A stretch of 64,000 bases of DNA, from contig NZ_STGI01000004.1 of NCBI RefSeq assembly GCF_004804275.1, positions 83,605-147,604 on the forward strand. Direction: 5' to 3'. This document shows positions 22,804 through 32,654 of the stretch, in pieces. The translations under genes and the position numbers were made by a program. Position 1 is the first letter of the stretch. Each line of letters opens with the position of its first letter. The DNA comes from Herbaspirillum sp. ST 5-3 (GTDB taxonomy: Bacteria; Pseudomonadota; Gammaproteobacteria; Burkholderiales; Burkholderiaceae_D). The notes beneath the pieces are model-generated. The model worked only from the letters and a program-made list of their open reading frames with translations. It ran no database searches and was not told the origin of the DNA.

Positions 22804-24894
22804 ATGGAACACGCCGAATACACCATCAACCACGATGTCGCAGTCATCACCCTCAACAACCCTCCGATCAACGGTCTCGGACTCGATCTGCGCCGTGCCA
22901 TCATCGCCTCCATCGAGCGTGCAGCCGACGACCCGGCCGTGCGTTCGATTGTCCTGATCGGCTCGGATCGCGCCTTTTCCGGCGGTGCGGACATCAAGGA
23001 ATTCGGCACGCCCAAATCGAGCCAGGAACCCAATCTGCTGACCGTCATCCGTGCCGTCGAGTCGTCTACGAAACCGGTGATTGCGGCGATTGCCGGCGCA
23101 TGCATGGGGGGTGGCCTGGAGCTGGCGCTCGGTTGCCACTTCCGGGTCGCCAGGCCCGACGCGCAGATCGCGCTGCCGGAGGTCAAGCTCGGCATCCTGC
23201 CCGGCGCCGGCGGCACGCAGCGTCTTCCGCGTCTGGTTGGGCTGGAAACCGCGCTCAACATGATCGTGTCCGGCAATCCGGTGCCAGCGTCGCAACTCAA
23301 ATCGACCGCCTTGTTCGACGCCATCATCGAAGGCGACTTGCTGAATGGCGCGATCGACTTCGCCCGCAAGGTAATCGCCGAAAAGCGCCCGCTGAAACGC
23401 GTGCGCGACATCAGAATCAACGAGCCGGCTGGCGAAGCCTTCCTGCAGTTCGCGCGCAACACAATCACCGCCGCCGCCAGGCACTTCCCTGCTCCGCTCA
23501 AATGTCTCGATGCGGTCTCCGCTTCCTATTTCAAACCCTTTGATGAGGGCATGAAGATCGAGCGCGAGGCTTTCCTGTGGCTGCTGAATTCACCGGAATC
23601 GCGCGCCCTGCGCCATGCCTTCATCGGCGAACGCGCAGCCGCCAAGATTCCCGACGTTCCGGCCGACACGCCGACGCGCAAGATCGAACGCGTCGCGGTG
23701 ATCGGCGCTGGCACCATGGGCGGCGGCATTGCGATGAACTTCCTCAACGCCGGCATTCCCGTCGTCCTGCTTGAAATGAAGCAGGAAGCGCTCGATCGCG
23801 GCATCGCGACGATACGCAAGAATTACGAAAACACGGTCAAGAAAGGCAAGCTCGCCGCGGACAAGATGGCGGCTCGCATGGCACTGCTTGCGCCATCGCT
23901 GTCCTACGACGACATCGAGGATTGCGACCTGGTGATCGAAGCGGTGTTCGAGGACATCGGCGTGAAGGAACAGGTGTTCAAGAAGCTCGATGAGGTCATG
24001 AAGCAAGGCGCGATCCTCGCCAGCAATACTTCGACGCTCGACATGAACAGGATCGCCGGCTTCACGAACCGGCCACAGGACGTCGTCGGCCTCCACTTCT
24101 TCAGCCCAGCGAATGTGATGCGCCTGCTTGAAGTCGTACGCGGCGAGAAGACCGCCAAGGACGTGCTCGCTACCGTCATGCAACTGGCGAAAAAGATCAA
24201 GAAGGTCGCAGTAGTGTCGGGTGTGTGCGACGGCTTCATCGGCAATCGCATGTTGAAGTTCTACCGCAATCAGGCCAATGAGCTGATGGAAGAAGGTGCA
24301 TCGCCGCAGCAGATCGACCGCGCACTGGAAAAATGGGGCATGGCGATGGGGCCGTTCCGCATGGGCGACTTGGCGGGTCTGGATATCGGCTGGTCGATTC
24401 GCAAGCGGCTCTACGCGGAAAATCCGGGCATGAAACGCTCGGTGATCGCCGACCAACTCTGCGAACTGGGTCGCTTCGGACAGAAGACCGGAAAGGGCTG
24501 GTATCGCTACGAGCCGGGCAAGCGCGACGCGCTGCCTGATCCGGAAGTCGAGGAAATCATCGCCGCCGCACGCAAGAGCGCCGGCATCACGCCACGCAAA
24601 GTGAGCGATGAGGAAATCATCGAGCGCTGCATCTTCGCACTGGTCAATGAAGGTGCGCGCATTCTGGAAGAAGGCATTGCCGCGCGTGCTTCCGATATCG
24701 ACATGGTGTATCTGACGGGCTACGGCTTCCCGGCCCATCGCGGCGGCCCGATGTTGTATGCGGAAACCATCGGCCTGACCAAGGTGGTGGAGAAGATGCG
24801 CAATTTCGCGGCACAAGCCGGCGGCGATGCCGTTTTCTGGAAGCCGGCGGACTCGCTGGTGCGCCTGGCCCAGGCCGGCGAATCATTCAACTGA
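22804..24894 (+). CDS. Bifunctional enoyl-CoA hydratase / 3-hydroxyacyl-CoA dehydrogenase (FadB/FadJ-like)
   Basis: A 696-residue beta-oxidation enzyme. The N-terminal crotonase domain (1-190) has the oxyanion-hole segments [15 protein letters not shown] and [14 protein letters not shown], and the catalytic glutamate region [20 protein letters not shown]. The dehydrogenase part begins about residue 295 with the NAD-binding [18 protein letters not shown], then [28 protein letters not shown] and the C-terminal helical domain ([24 protein letters not shown]). It hydrates enoyl-CoA and oxidises the product to 3-ketoacyl-CoA. ATG 22804 is taken because homology starts at once. It leads an operon with thiolase 24 bp downstream. 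The substrate chain is not readable. Confidence 0.93.
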   Translation: MEHAEYTINHDVAVITLNNPPINGLGLDLRRAIIASIERAADDPAVRSIVLIGSDRAFSGGADIKEFGTPKSSQEPNLLTVIRAVESSTKPVIAAIAGACMGGGLELALGCHFRVARPDAQIALPEVKLGILPGAGGTQRLPRLVGLETALNMIVSGNPVPASQLKSTALFDAIIEGDLLNGAIDFARKVIAEKRPLKRVRDIRINEPAGEAFLQFARNTITAAARHFPAPLKCLDAVSASYFKPFDEGMKIEREAFLWLLNSPESRALRHAFIGERAAAKIPDVPADTPTRKIERVAVIGAGTMGGGIAMNFLNAGIPVVLLEMKQEALDRGIATIRKNYENTVKKGKLAADKMAARMALLAPSLSYDDIEDCDLVIEAVFEDIGVKEQVFKKLDEVMKQGAILASNTSTLDMNRIAGFTNRPQDVVGLHFFSPANVMRLLEVVRGEKTAKDVLATVMQLAKKIKKVAVVSGVCDGFIGNRMLKFYRNQANELMEEGASPQQIDRALEKWGMAMGPFRMGDLAGLDIGWSIRKRLYAENPGMKRSVIADQLCELGRFGQKTGKGWYRYEPGKRDALPDPEVEEIIAAARKSAGITPRKVSDEEIIERCIFALVNEGARILEEGIAARASDIDMVYLTGYGFPAHRGGPMLYAETIGLTKVVEKMRNFAAQAGGDAVFWKPADSLVRLAQAGESFN

Positions 24895-24918
24895 TCTCAC
24901 TGACAGGAAAAACTACCC

Positions 24919-26100
24919 ATGATGAGTGACGCTGTCATCGTCTCGACCGCCCGTACCGGACTTGCGAAGTCCTGGAAAGGCGCATTCAACATGACCTATG
25001 GCGCGACGCTGGGCGCACATGCAGTGCGTGCTGCCGTCGAGCGCGCCGGCATCGACCCGGCCGAAGTCGAGGACGTTCTGATGGGCGGTTCGCTGTCGGA
25101 AGGCACGACCGGCGGCAACATTGCGCGTGCCATCGCCTTGCGCGCCGGCTTGCCGGTGACCACCGCAGGCGCCACCGTCAATCGCTTCTGCTCATCCGGC
25201 CTGCAGACAATCGCCATGGCTGCGCAGCGCGTGATTGTCGATCGCGTCCCCGTCATGGTTGCCGGCGGCGTCGAATCGATCTCCTGCGTGCAGAATGAAA
25301 CCAACCGCCACATGCGCATGGACCCATGGCTGGTCGAGCACAAGCCCGAAATCTACTGGAGCATGCTGCAGACAGCGGAACAAGTGGCGAAGCGTTACAA
25401 CATTTCGCGCGAACGCCAGGATGAATACGGCGTGCGCAGTCAGTTGCGTGCTGCAGCGGCGCAGGCCGCCGGAAAATTCGACGACGAAATCGTGCCGATG
25501 ACCACCACCATGGGCGTGGTCGACAAGGAAAGCGGCCGCATCACGACGCGTGAAGTGACGATTGCCGCCGATGAAGGAATTCGTGCCGATACCACGCTGG
25601 AAGGCGTGTCGAAGATTCGCCCCGCCCTGCCCGGCGGCGTCATCACCGCAGGCAATGCCAGTCAGTTCTCGGACGGTTCCTCGGCATGCGTGGTGATGGA
25701 CAGCAGGCTGGCGGAAAAGCGCGGCATCCAGCCGCTCGGGATTTTCCGCGGGTTCGCGGTTGCCGGCTGCGAACCCGATGAAATGGGCATCGGTCCGGTG
25801 TACGCCATTCCGAAGCTGTTGCAGCGCAATGGCTTGAAGATGGACGACATCGGCCTGTGGGAACTCAACGAAGCGTTCGCCGTGCAGGTGCTCTATTGCC
25901 GCGACAAGCTCGGCATCCCGGACGAACTGCTGAACGTCAATGGCGGCGCCATCGCGGTCGGTCACCCTTACGGTGTATCCGGCTCGCGTCTCACCGGTCA
26001 TGCGCTGATCGAAGGCAAGCGCCGCGGCGCGAAGTATGTGGTCGTCACGATGTGCATCGGCGGCGGCCAGGGTGCTGCCGGCCTGTTCGAAGTCTGCTAA
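24919..26100 (+). CDS. Thiolase (acetyl-CoA acyltransferase)
   Basis: A 393-residue thiolase. The nucleophilic cysteine lies in [14 protein letters not shown] (Cys91). The C-terminal catalytic pair is in [17 protein letters not shown] (His) and [17 protein letters not shown] (Cys), with the family NEAFAVQ motif before them. It cleaves 3-ketoacyl-CoA with CoA to acetyl-CoA and a shortened acyl-CoA, completing the cycle started by the preceding FadB-like enzyme. It starts 24 bp after that gene and is followed after 10 bp by an SDR gene with a good GGGGAG ribosome-binding site. All catalytic residues are present. Confidence 0.93.
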   Translation: MMSDAVIVSTARTGLAKSWKGAFNMTYGATLGAHAVRAAVERAGIDPAEVEDVLMGGSLSEGTTGGNIARAIALRAGLPVTTAGATVNRFCSSGLQTIAMAAQRVIVDRVPVMVAGGVESISCVQNETNRHMRMDPWLVEHKPEIYWSMLQTAEQVAKRYNISRERQDEYGVRSQLRAAAAQAAGKFDDEIVPMTTTMGVVDKESGRITTREVTIAADEGIRADTTLEGVSKIRPALPGGVITAGNASQFSDGSSACVVMDSRLAEKRGIQPLGIFRGFAVAGCEPDEMGIGPVYAIPKLLQRNGLKMDDIGLWELNEAFAVQVLYCRDKLGIPDELLNVNGGAIAVGHPYGVSGSRLTGHALIEGKRRGAKYVVVTMCIGGGQGAAGLFEVC

Positions 26101-26110
26101 GGGGAGCACG

Positions 26111-26884
26111 ATGAGTGTCAGGGAGTTGTTCAAGCTGGATGGCCGTGTGGCACTGATCACCGGCGGATCGCGCGGACTTGGCCTGCAGATGGCCGAAGCA
26201 CTGGGTGAAATGGGATGCAAGCTGGCGATCACCGCGCGCAAGGCCGACGAGCTGGCCGAGGCCAAGGCGCATCTTGAAAAACTGGGCTGCGAGGTGCTGA
26301 CGATCGTCAACGATCTCGCCAAGGCCGAGCAGATTCCCGCCATGGTCGATCAGGTGCTGCAACGCTTCGGCACTATCGACATCCTCGTCAACAATGCCGG
26401 CGCCACCTGGGGCGCACCGGCGGAAGAATATCCGGACGAAGCCTGGCGCAAGGTGCTGGGACTGAACGTCGATTCAGTCTTCTTCCTGTCGCGCGAGGTG
26501 GCTCGGCGCTGCATGATTCCCAACAAATTTGGCAAGATCATCAATATTGCGTCGGTCGCGGGCCTGCGCGGCAGTGCGACCAATGTCAGCACGATTGCGT
26601 ACCACACTTCCAAGGGCGCGGCAGTGAATTTCACCCGTGCACTCGCATCGGAATGGGGCAAGTACAACATCAACGTCAATGCGATCTGCCCCGGTTTCTT
26701 CCCCTCGAAGATGTCCGCCGGCTTGCTGGAAAAGGTCGCGGAAGGCGTCATTGCGCGTGCCCCGCTGCACCGCATCGGCGGCGACGAAGACCTGAAAGGC
26801 GCGGTTGTCTTCCTCGCCTCCGAGGCATCGCGGCATATCACCGGGCAGGCCTTGGCGGTGGACGGCGGCATCACTGCGGTGTAA
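26111..26884 (+). CDS. Short-chain dehydrogenase/reductase (SDR)
   Basis: A 257-residue classical SDR. The cofactor site is TGGSRGLGLQMAE, the NNAG motif is ILVNNAGATWG, and the catalytic triad is Ser in INIASVAG with YHTSKGA (Tyr, Lys). The C-terminal signature ITGQALAVDGGITAV is typical. An NAD(P)-dependent oxidation of a hydroxyacyl or alcohol intermediate is likely. GGGGAG precedes ATG 26111. It is placed between the thiolase and the APH-like kinase, so it belongs to the same acyl-CoA operon. Confidence 0.9.
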   Translation: MSVRELFKLDGRVALITGGSRGLGLQMAEALGEMGCKLAITARKADELAEAKAHLEKLGCEVLTIVNDLAKAEQIPAMVDQVLQRFGTIDILVNNAGATWGAPAEEYPDEAWRKVLGLNVDSVFFLSREVARRCMIPNKFGKIINIASVAGLRGSATNVSTIAYHTSKGAAVNFTRALASEWGKYNINVNAICPGFFPSKMSAGLLEKVAEGVIARAPLHRIGGDEDLKGAVVFLASEASRHITGQALAVDGGITAV

Positions 26885-26951
26885 GCACGCGACGGCTATT
26901 CCTTTCCAACTTGCCTCTCAAGGCTTCAAGGATTCACACACTTACCCTCTC

Positions 26952-28031
26952 ATGAGCCAGGACAACAACCTCGCACGATTTACCGGCACGCGGCCGGTAG
27001 CGCCACAGCATGCCTTCGACATCGCACGGCTCGCCGCCTTCATGCGCGAACAGGTGGAAGGTTTCTCCGGCGAACTGCAAGTCGAACAATTCAAGGGCGG
27101 GCAATCCAACCCGACTTTCTTGCTCAGCGCCGGCGGCAAGCAGTATGTGATGCGCCGCAAACCGCCGGGTACCTTGCTGCCCTCCGCGCATGCAGTCGAC
27201 CGCGAGTACCGGGTGATCACAGCGCTGGCCAGGACCGACGTGCCTGTGGCCAGAACCTATGCGCTGTGTGAAGACGATTCTGTGATCGGAACCGCCTTCT
27301 ACATCATGGACTATGTACAGGGCCGCATCTTGTGGGACCCGACGCTGCCGGGCATGCGGGCGGACGAGCGCCGCGCGATTTTCAATGAAATGAATCGCGT
27401 GATCGCCGCGCTGCACAGCGTCGACTATGTCGCGGTCGGACTGGAAAGCTACGGCAAGCCCGGCAATTATCTGGAACGGCAAGTCGCGCGCTGGACCAAG
27501 CAGTATCGCGCCTCTGAAACGGAGCGTATCGACGCTGTCGAGAACCTGATCGAATGGCTGCCGAAGAATATTCCGGCGGGCGATGAGACGCGCATCGTGC
27601 ATGGCGACTTCCGCATCGACAATGTGATCTTCCATCCAACCGAACCGCGCATTCTCGCCGTGCTTGACTGGGAGCTGTCGACACTGGGTCATCCTTTGTC
27701 GGACTTTGCGTATCACTGCATGACCTGGCGCATGTCGCAGGACAATGCACGCGGCCTCGCCGGAGTGCCTTTGCGCGAGCTCGGCATACCGACCGAACAG
27801 GAATATCTGGCTGCGTATTGCGAGCGCACCGGACGGAAGGAAGTGTCGAAGTCTGCGTGGGAATACTATATGGTATTCAACATGTTCCGCCTTGTAGGGA
27901 TTCTTCAAGGCATCACGAAGCGCGCACTGATCGGCAATGCCGCCAGCGCCGAAGCAGCGCAGGCCGGCAAACGCACCCGGCCACTCGCCGAGCAAGCATG
28001 GGCGCTGGTGGAAAAAATCGAAGCACAATAG
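26952..28031 (+). CDS. APH-like phosphotransferase (LvaA / ACAD10-11 kinase-domain type)
   Basis: A 359-residue aminoglycoside-phosphotransferase-fold kinase. Landmarks are [12 protein letters not shown] (P-loop equivalent), YVMRRKPPG with the ATP-site Lys, the catalytic-loop [16 protein letters not shown] and the metal-binding [21 protein letters not shown]. Members found beside acyl-CoA dehydrogenases are not resistance enzymes. In Pseudomonas LvaA, and in the kinase domain of human ACAD10/11, they phosphorylate 4-hydroxyacyl-CoA so that the partner dehydrogenase can eliminate phosphate to an enoyl-CoA. The next gene is exactly such a dehydrogenase. ATG 26952 is chosen at the start of homology; upstream open frame overlaps the SDR. 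Substrate is inferred. Confidence 0.87.
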   Translation: MSQDNNLARFTGTRPVAPQHAFDIARLAAFMREQVEGFSGELQVEQFKGGQSNPTFLLSAGGKQYVMRRKPPGTLLPSAHAVDREYRVITALARTDVPVARTYALCEDDSVIGTAFYIMDYVQGRILWDPTLPGMRADERRAIFNEMNRVIAALHSVDYVAVGLESYGKPGNYLERQVARWTKQYRASETERIDAVENLIEWLPKNIPAGDETRIVHGDFRIDNVIFHPTEPRILAVLDWELSTLGHPLSDFAYHCMTWRMSQDNARGLAGVPLRELGIPTEQEYLAAYCERTGRKEVSKSAWEYYMVFNMFRLVGILQGITKRALIGNAASAEAAQAGKRTRPLAEQAWALVEKIEAQ

Positions 28032-28078
28032 TCGCGCGACGAGCGCCTCGGACAAACAACCCTCTACTGGAGACCAGC

Positions 28079-29302
28079 ATGACATTCACTTTTTCGGAGA
28101 AGTCCCTCGATCTGCAAAAACGCGTCAAGGAATTCATTGATAACGAAATCATCCCGGCTGAACACGCTTACAAGGAAGAAATGGCCGCCGCACGCAAGGA
28201 CGGTAATCCCTGGATCGTGTCGCAGACCATCGAAGGACTGAAGGTGAAGGCACGTGCAGCGGGCTTGTGGAATCTATTTCTGCCGGAATCGAAATATGGC
28301 GCCGGCCTGACCAATTTCGAATATGCGCCGCTGTGCGAACTCATGGGGCGCATGTCGATCGCGGCCGAGGTGTTCAACTGCGCCGCCCCCGATACCGGCA
28401 ACATGGAAACCCTGGTGCGCTATGCGACGGAAGAGCAGCAACAGCAATGGCTGGTGCCCCTGCTCAACGGCGAAATCCGCTCCGGTTTTGCGATGACTGA
28501 ACCGGCCGTTGCTTCCTCGGACGCCACCAACATCGAAGCCCGCGTCGAGCGTGACGGCGACCATTATGTGATCAATGGCCAGAAGTGGTTCACCTCCGGT
28601 GCCAGCGATCCGCGTTGCAAGATCCTGATTTTCATGGGCAAGACCGATCCGAACAGCCCGAACCGCCATCGCCAGCAATCGATGATCCTGGTTCCGACCG
28701 AAGCACCGGGCGTGACCATCCTGCGCAACATGTCGGTATTCGGCTTCGATGATGCACCGCATGGCCATGCCGAAGTGCGCTTCGAGAACGTGCGCGTACC
28801 GGTCTCCAACATCCTGCTGGGCGAAGGCCGCGGCTTCGAAATCGCACAAGGCCGTCTTGGCCCGGGCCGTATCCACCACTGCATGCGCCTGATCGGCCGC
28901 GCCGAAGTGGCGCTGGAACTGATGTGCCGTCGCACTCTCGCGCGTACCGCGTTCGGCAAGAAGATCGCCGAGCAAGGTGTCTGGCGCGAGCGCATCGCCA
29001 ATTCCCGCATCATGATCGATCAGGCCCGCCTGATGGTGCTCAACGCTGCGCACATGATGGACACGGTCGGCAACAAGGTCGCCGCCAAGGAAATCGCAAT
29101 GATCAAGGTGATTGCGCCGAACATGGCTTGCCAGGTCATTGACTGGGCGATTCAGGCGCACGGCGGTGCAGGCGTGAGCCAGGACACCCCGCTGGCGCAT
29201 TCCTATGCGAGCGCGCGCTCGATCCGCCTGGCCGACGGCCCGGACGAAGTGCACCGCAACGCCATCGCCAAGCTGGAACTGGCACGATATATCGAACGTT
29301 GA
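28079..29302 (+). CDS. Acyl-CoA dehydrogenase (LvaC / ACAD10-11 type)
   Basis: A 407-residue flavoprotein of the acyl-CoA dehydrogenase superfamily. The FAD/substrate segments are [18 protein letters not shown] and [13 protein letters not shown]. The C-terminal flavin-binding stretch is [35 protein letters not shown], described here by its ends Q-A-H-G-G and D-G-P-D-E. The length and these motifs fit the ACAD10/11-like clade that partners an APH-type kinase. It follows that kinase by 47 bp and precedes the acyl-CoA synthetase by 17 bp. Either ordinary alpha,beta-dehydrogenation or phosphate elimination from 4-phospho-acyl-CoA is possible; context favours the second. Confidence 0.9.
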   Translation: MTFTFSEKSLDLQKRVKEFIDNEIIPAEHAYKEEMAAARKDGNPWIVSQTIEGLKVKARAAGLWNLFLPESKYGAGLTNFEYAPLCELMGRMSIAAEVFNCAAPDTGNMETLVRYATEEQQQQWLVPLLNGEIRSGFAMTEPAVASSDATNIEARVERDGDHYVINGQKWFTSGASDPRCKILIFMGKTDPNSPNRHRQQSMILVPTEAPGVTILRNMSVFGFDDAPHGHAEVRFENVRVPVSNILLGEGRGFEIAQGRLGPGRIHHCMRLIGRAEVALELMCRRTLARTAFGKKIAEQGVWRERIANSRIMIDQARLMVLNAAHMMDTVGNKVAAKEIAMIKVIAPNMACQVIDWAIQAHGGAGVSQDTPLAHSYASARSIRLADGPDEVHRNAIAKLELARYIER

Positions 29303-29319
29303 TTGCCATAGAACCATCC

Positions 29320-30978
29320 ATGTCCGACCGTCATTTTGCATTCTGGCCAGCCGGCCATGCGAGGCACCTCACGGCGCCGCAGACCAATTTGTTCTACAAC
29401 GTGGAAGTGTCAGCCACGAGGTATCCCGACAAGCCTTACATTCTGTTCTATGACACGCCGATCACTTTTTCCGAGTTCAAGGACGAGGCGGAGCGCATTG
29501 CCGGATATCTGGAACAGGTATGCAAGGTGAAGAAAGGCGACCGCGTCCTCCTGTACATGCAGAACAGCTCGCAGTTCGTGCTCGCGTATTACGGCATTCT
29601 TCGGGCCAATGCGGTGGTCGTACCGGTCAATCCGATGAACAAGACCAACGAGCTGCTCCATTATGTAAAGGACACGGGTGCCACGGCCGCGATCGTGGCG
29701 CAGGACCTGTTCCAGCAAATGGCGCCGATGCTGGAGCATGGACTTGAAAACATTCTGGTGGCGGCGTATTCGGATTATCTGAAGCGCCCAACCGGCCTGA
29801 AGGTGCCGGATTTCGTCGCCGCTCCGCGTGAGCCGCTCGCCGGCAAGGGCGTCACCTTGTGGAACGATATGCTGGAGCGCAAGTTGCGTCCCGGCCCGTT
29901 GACTGTCGGACCGGATGATCTGTGCGTGATGCCCTACACCTCCGGGACAACCGGCCATCCCAAGGGCTGCATGCATACGCATCGCAACGTCATGTTTTCC
30001 CTCGTCGCGAGCATGCAGTGGTTCAATACAAACCAGGATGCGGTGACACTGAGCGTGTTGCCTTTCTTCCATGTGACCGGCATGCAGGGCAGCATGAGCG
30101 GTCCGCTGTATTACGGCAGCACCATCGTGATCCTGCCGCGCTGGGACCGCGAAGTGGCGGCAGAATGCATCCAGCGCTACCGGATAGCGACCATGCAACT
30201 GATCTCGACCATGGTCGTCGACCTGCTGGCCAATCCGCGCATCGACGAATACGATCTGTCGAGTCTGCGCGGCATCCGTGGTGGAGGCGCTGCGATGCCG
30301 GAAGCGGTCGCGCAAAAGCTCAAGGATTTGCTGGGTGTCGCCTATGTCGAGGGCTACGGCATGTCCGAAACGATCGCGGCTACCCATATCAATCCTCCCG
30401 ACCGGCCCAAGAAGCAATGCCTCGGCATCCCGATCTATAACGTCGATGCACGCGTGGTGGATACCTCGGATTTCCATGAACTGCCGCCAGGTGAAGTGGG
30501 CGAAATCGTGGTCAATGCGCCGCATGTCATGCTGGGTTACTGGAATCACCCGGAAGCGGCGAAGGACGCCTTCGTGCAGATCGACGGCAAGCGTTTCCTG
30601 CGCACCGGCGACCTGGCAATGACCGATGAAGACGGTTATTTCTTCATGATGGATCGTCTGAAACGGATGATCAATGCATCCGGCTTCAAGGTCTGGCCGG
30701 CCGAGGTCGAGACGCTGTTGTATCAGCACCCGGCGATCCTGGAAGCCTGCGTCATCGCGGCACGCGATCCCAAGCGCGGCGAGACGGTCAAGGCCGTGAT
30801 CGTGTTGCGCGAGGCTTATCGCGGCAAGATTACCGAACAGGAAATCATGGACTGGGCACACCAGAACATGGCCGCCTACAAGAGTCCGCGCATCGTGCAA
30901 TTTGTCGACAGCTTGCCGAAGTCATCGACCGGCAAGCTGCAATGGCGCGAGCTGCAGGAGCGCGAGACAGAAGTCTGA
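29320..30978 (+). CDS. Acyl-CoA synthetase (AMP-forming)
   Basis: A 552-residue ANL-superfamily ligase. The AMP/ATP loop is YTSGTTGHPKGCMHTH, the A5-type motif YGMSETIAATH, the hinge region RTGDLAMTDEDGYFFMMDR and the catalytic C-terminal lysine LPKSSTGKLQWREL. It activates a carboxylic acid to its CoA ester via an acyl-adenylate and would supply the substrate of the kinase/dehydrogenase pair before it. ATG 29320 is preferred to an in-frame TTG at 29299 that overlaps the previous stop. The acid chain is not readable; the corresponding gene in the Pseudomonas lva operon is lvaE. Confidence 0.92.
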   Translation: MSDRHFAFWPAGHARHLTAPQTNLFYNVEVSATRYPDKPYILFYDTPITFSEFKDEAERIAGYLEQVCKVKKGDRVLLYMQNSSQFVLAYYGILRANAVVVPVNPMNKTNELLHYVKDTGATAAIVAQDLFQQMAPMLEHGLENILVAAYSDYLKRPTGLKVPDFVAAPREPLAGKGVTLWNDMLERKLRPGPLTVGPDDLCVMPYTSGTTGHPKGCMHTHRNVMFSLVASMQWFNTNQDAVTLSVLPFFHVTGMQGSMSGPLYYGSTIVILPRWDREVAAECIQRYRIATMQLISTMVVDLLANPRIDEYDLSSLRGIRGGGAAMPEAVAQKLKDLLGVAYVEGYGMSETIAATHINPPDRPKKQCLGIPIYNVDARVVDTSDFHELPPGEVGEIVVNAPHVMLGYWNHPEAAKDAFVQIDGKRFLRTGDLAMTDEDGYFFMMDRLKRMINASGFKVWPAEVETLLYQHPAILEACVIAARDPKRGETVKAVIVLREAYRGKITEQEIMDWAHQNMAAYKSPRIVQFVDSLPKSSTGKLQWRELQERETEV

Positions 30979-31006
30979 AAGAGCAGTCTGACAACGGAGG
31001 AACATG

Positions 31007-31792
31007 ATGCGATTTGACAGCAAGGTAGCTATCGTCACCGGCGCGGCCAGCGGCATCGGCCGGGCGACAGCCCGACGTCTGGCAGCAGAAGGCGCTTTCG
31101 TGGCACTGGTGGACCGCAATGAAGACGGGCTCGCGGAAACAGCGGCGACGCTGCCGGATCAGTCCAGGGTCTGGTATCGAGCACTCGATATTTCGCGCGA
31201 AGAAGAAGTCGAGAAATGTGTTGCCGACGTCTTCGCCAAATGCGGACGGATCGACGTACTTTGCAACAACGCCGGCATTGCCGGCGGCGATTATTCGAAG
31301 ATCACCGAAACCGACACCGAGGTCTGGCAGCGAATTCTCGCGGTGAACATCATGGGCGCAGTGCATTTCACCAAGTATGCGGCACGCATCATGCGCGATC
31401 AGCGCAGCGGCGCGATCGTCAATACCGCATCCGTTGCGGGCGTACGATCGGGTGCCGGCGGTAATGCCTACAGCGCTTCAAAGGCAGCGGTGATCAATCT
31501 GACGATGACCAGCGCATGCGATCTGGGCGAATGGAACGTTCGCGTCAATGCGGTATGTCCGGGCCTGATTGAAACCGGGATGACGGCGCCGGTATTCGAG
31601 CGTGCCCGTGCCGCCAACAAGGAAGACAAGCTGGGCTCGCGCTGCGAACTGCGCCGTTACGGCCGCCCGGAGGAAATCGCCGCCGCGATCGCGTTCCTGG
31701 CGAGCGACGACGCGAGCTATATCACCGGTCAGGCACTGCCGGTCGACGGCGGCAATACGGCTTCGCTCAACCTGCCGGGCATGAAGGTGTGA
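31007..31792 (+). CDS. Short-chain dehydrogenase/reductase (SDR)
   Basis: A 261-residue classical SDR with TGAASGIGRATARRLA (cofactor), VLCNNAGIAGG, catalytic Ser in VNTASVAGV, YSASKAAV (Tyr, Lys) and SYITGQALPVDGG at the end. GGAGGAAC stands before two adjacent ATG codons (31004 and 31007); the second has the better spacing. It is the last enzyme gene of the operon and its stop overlaps the GTG start of the following iclR by 4 nt. It may play the part of LvaD in a lva-like pathway (oxidising a 3-hydroxyacyl intermediate), which is inference. Confidence 0.9.
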   Translation: MRFDSKVAIVTGAASGIGRATARRLAAEGAFVALVDRNEDGLAETAATLPDQSRVWYRALDISREEEVEKCVADVFAKCGRIDVLCNNAGIAGGDYSKITETDTEVWQRILAVNIMGAVHFTKYAARIMRDQRSGAIVNTASVAGVRSGAGGNAYSASKAAVINLTMTSACDLGEWNVRVNAVCPGLIETGMTAPVFERARAANKEDKLGSRCELRRYGRPEEIAAAIAFLASDDASYITGQALPVDGGNTASLNLPGMKV

Positions 31793-32646
31793 CTCCCGAT
31801 TCTGCCGCTTCGCTCATGAAATCCGAAGAAGCGACTGCCGGGGAAGCGGCGCCATCCCGCCCACAGCCGGAGGAAAAGCAAGATCGCGCTTTCGTGGTCG
31901 CGCTGGCGCGCGGGCTGGATGTTCTCACATGCTTCAGCGCGGGCGACGACATCCTCACCAATACGGAAATCGCGCGCCGTTGCAAGCTGTCGAAGTCGAA
32001 CGTTGCCCATCTCACCCATACGCTTGCCCAGCTCGGCTATCTGAGCCATGGCGAAAACTATCCGGGCTACCGCCTCGGCACCGCCACAATCGCGCTTGGC
32101 AGCGCAACGCTGACCCAGCTCGACATCCGGCGCATGGCGATGCCCTTGATGAAGGAACTGGCGGAGTTTGCGCGCGCCGATGTGTCGCTCGCCGTGCGCG
32201 AGCGCCTGAGCATGTTCTGCATCCAGACCTGCCGCAGCCATGCCGCCTTGACGCTGGGCCTCGATATCGGATCGCGCATTCCGATGGCGAAATCGGCCAT
32301 GGGACGCGCCTGCCTGGCCATGATGCCCCAGGCGGAACGCGAGGAACTCCAGGAACGTTTGCGCGAAGCCGAGGAGATGCACTGGCCCGAGATCGTCGCG
32401 GCGATCGACGCCGCCGCGGTGGAATTTCGGGAATCCGGTTGTTGCGTGTCGCTCGGTGAATGGCACGGCGCCAACGAAATTGCGGCAGCCTTCAGTCCTG
32501 GGGATCGGTTACCGATCGTCGCAGTCGGCGTCGGCGGTTCGGCGCACAACCTCACGCCGGACTTCCTGCGCAACGAGATCCGGCCGCGTTTGCTGGAACT
32601 GGTGCGGCGGCTCACCTATCCTTTGCGCGGCGCGGTACGATTCTGA
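31789..32646 (+). CDS. IclR-family transcriptional regulator (second copy)
   Basis: A 285-residue IclR protein if it starts at GTG 31789, which overlaps the SDR stop (GTGA); ATG 31816 is the alternative. The winged helix is about 35-95 (ARGLDVLTCFSAGD, TNTEIARRCKLSKSNVAHLTH) and the effector domain about 110-275 (VGSRIPM-like DIGSRIPMAKSAMGRACLA). It resembles the IclR at 21027 along its length, so they are paralogues bracketing the acyl-CoA operon. One may regulate the operon and the other a different step, or both may share the GTTTTGC-type boxes. It converges with the acyl-CoA dehydrogenase gene, 8 bp away. Confidence 0.9.
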   Translation: MTPDSAASLMKSEEATAGEAAPSRPQPEEKQDRAFVVALARGLDVLTCFSAGDDILTNTEIARRCKLSKSNVAHLTHTLAQLGYLSHGENYPGYRLGTATIALGSATLTQLDIRRMAMPLMKELAEFARADVSLAVRERLSMFCIQTCRSHAALTLGLDIGSRIPMAKSAMGRACLAMMPQAEREELQERLREAEEMHWPEIVAAIDAAAVEFRESGCCVSLGEWHGANEIAAAFSPGDRLPIVAVGVGGSAHNLTPDFLRNEIRPRLLELVRRLTYPLRGAVRF

Positions 32647-32654
32647 ACTCGGGA

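Noticed and set aside
26952-28031. Aminoglycoside resistance gene
   Set aside because: Although APH-fold, its sequence and its place between SDR and acyl-CoA dehydrogenase fit LvaA/ACAD10-11-type kinases, not antibiotic resistance.
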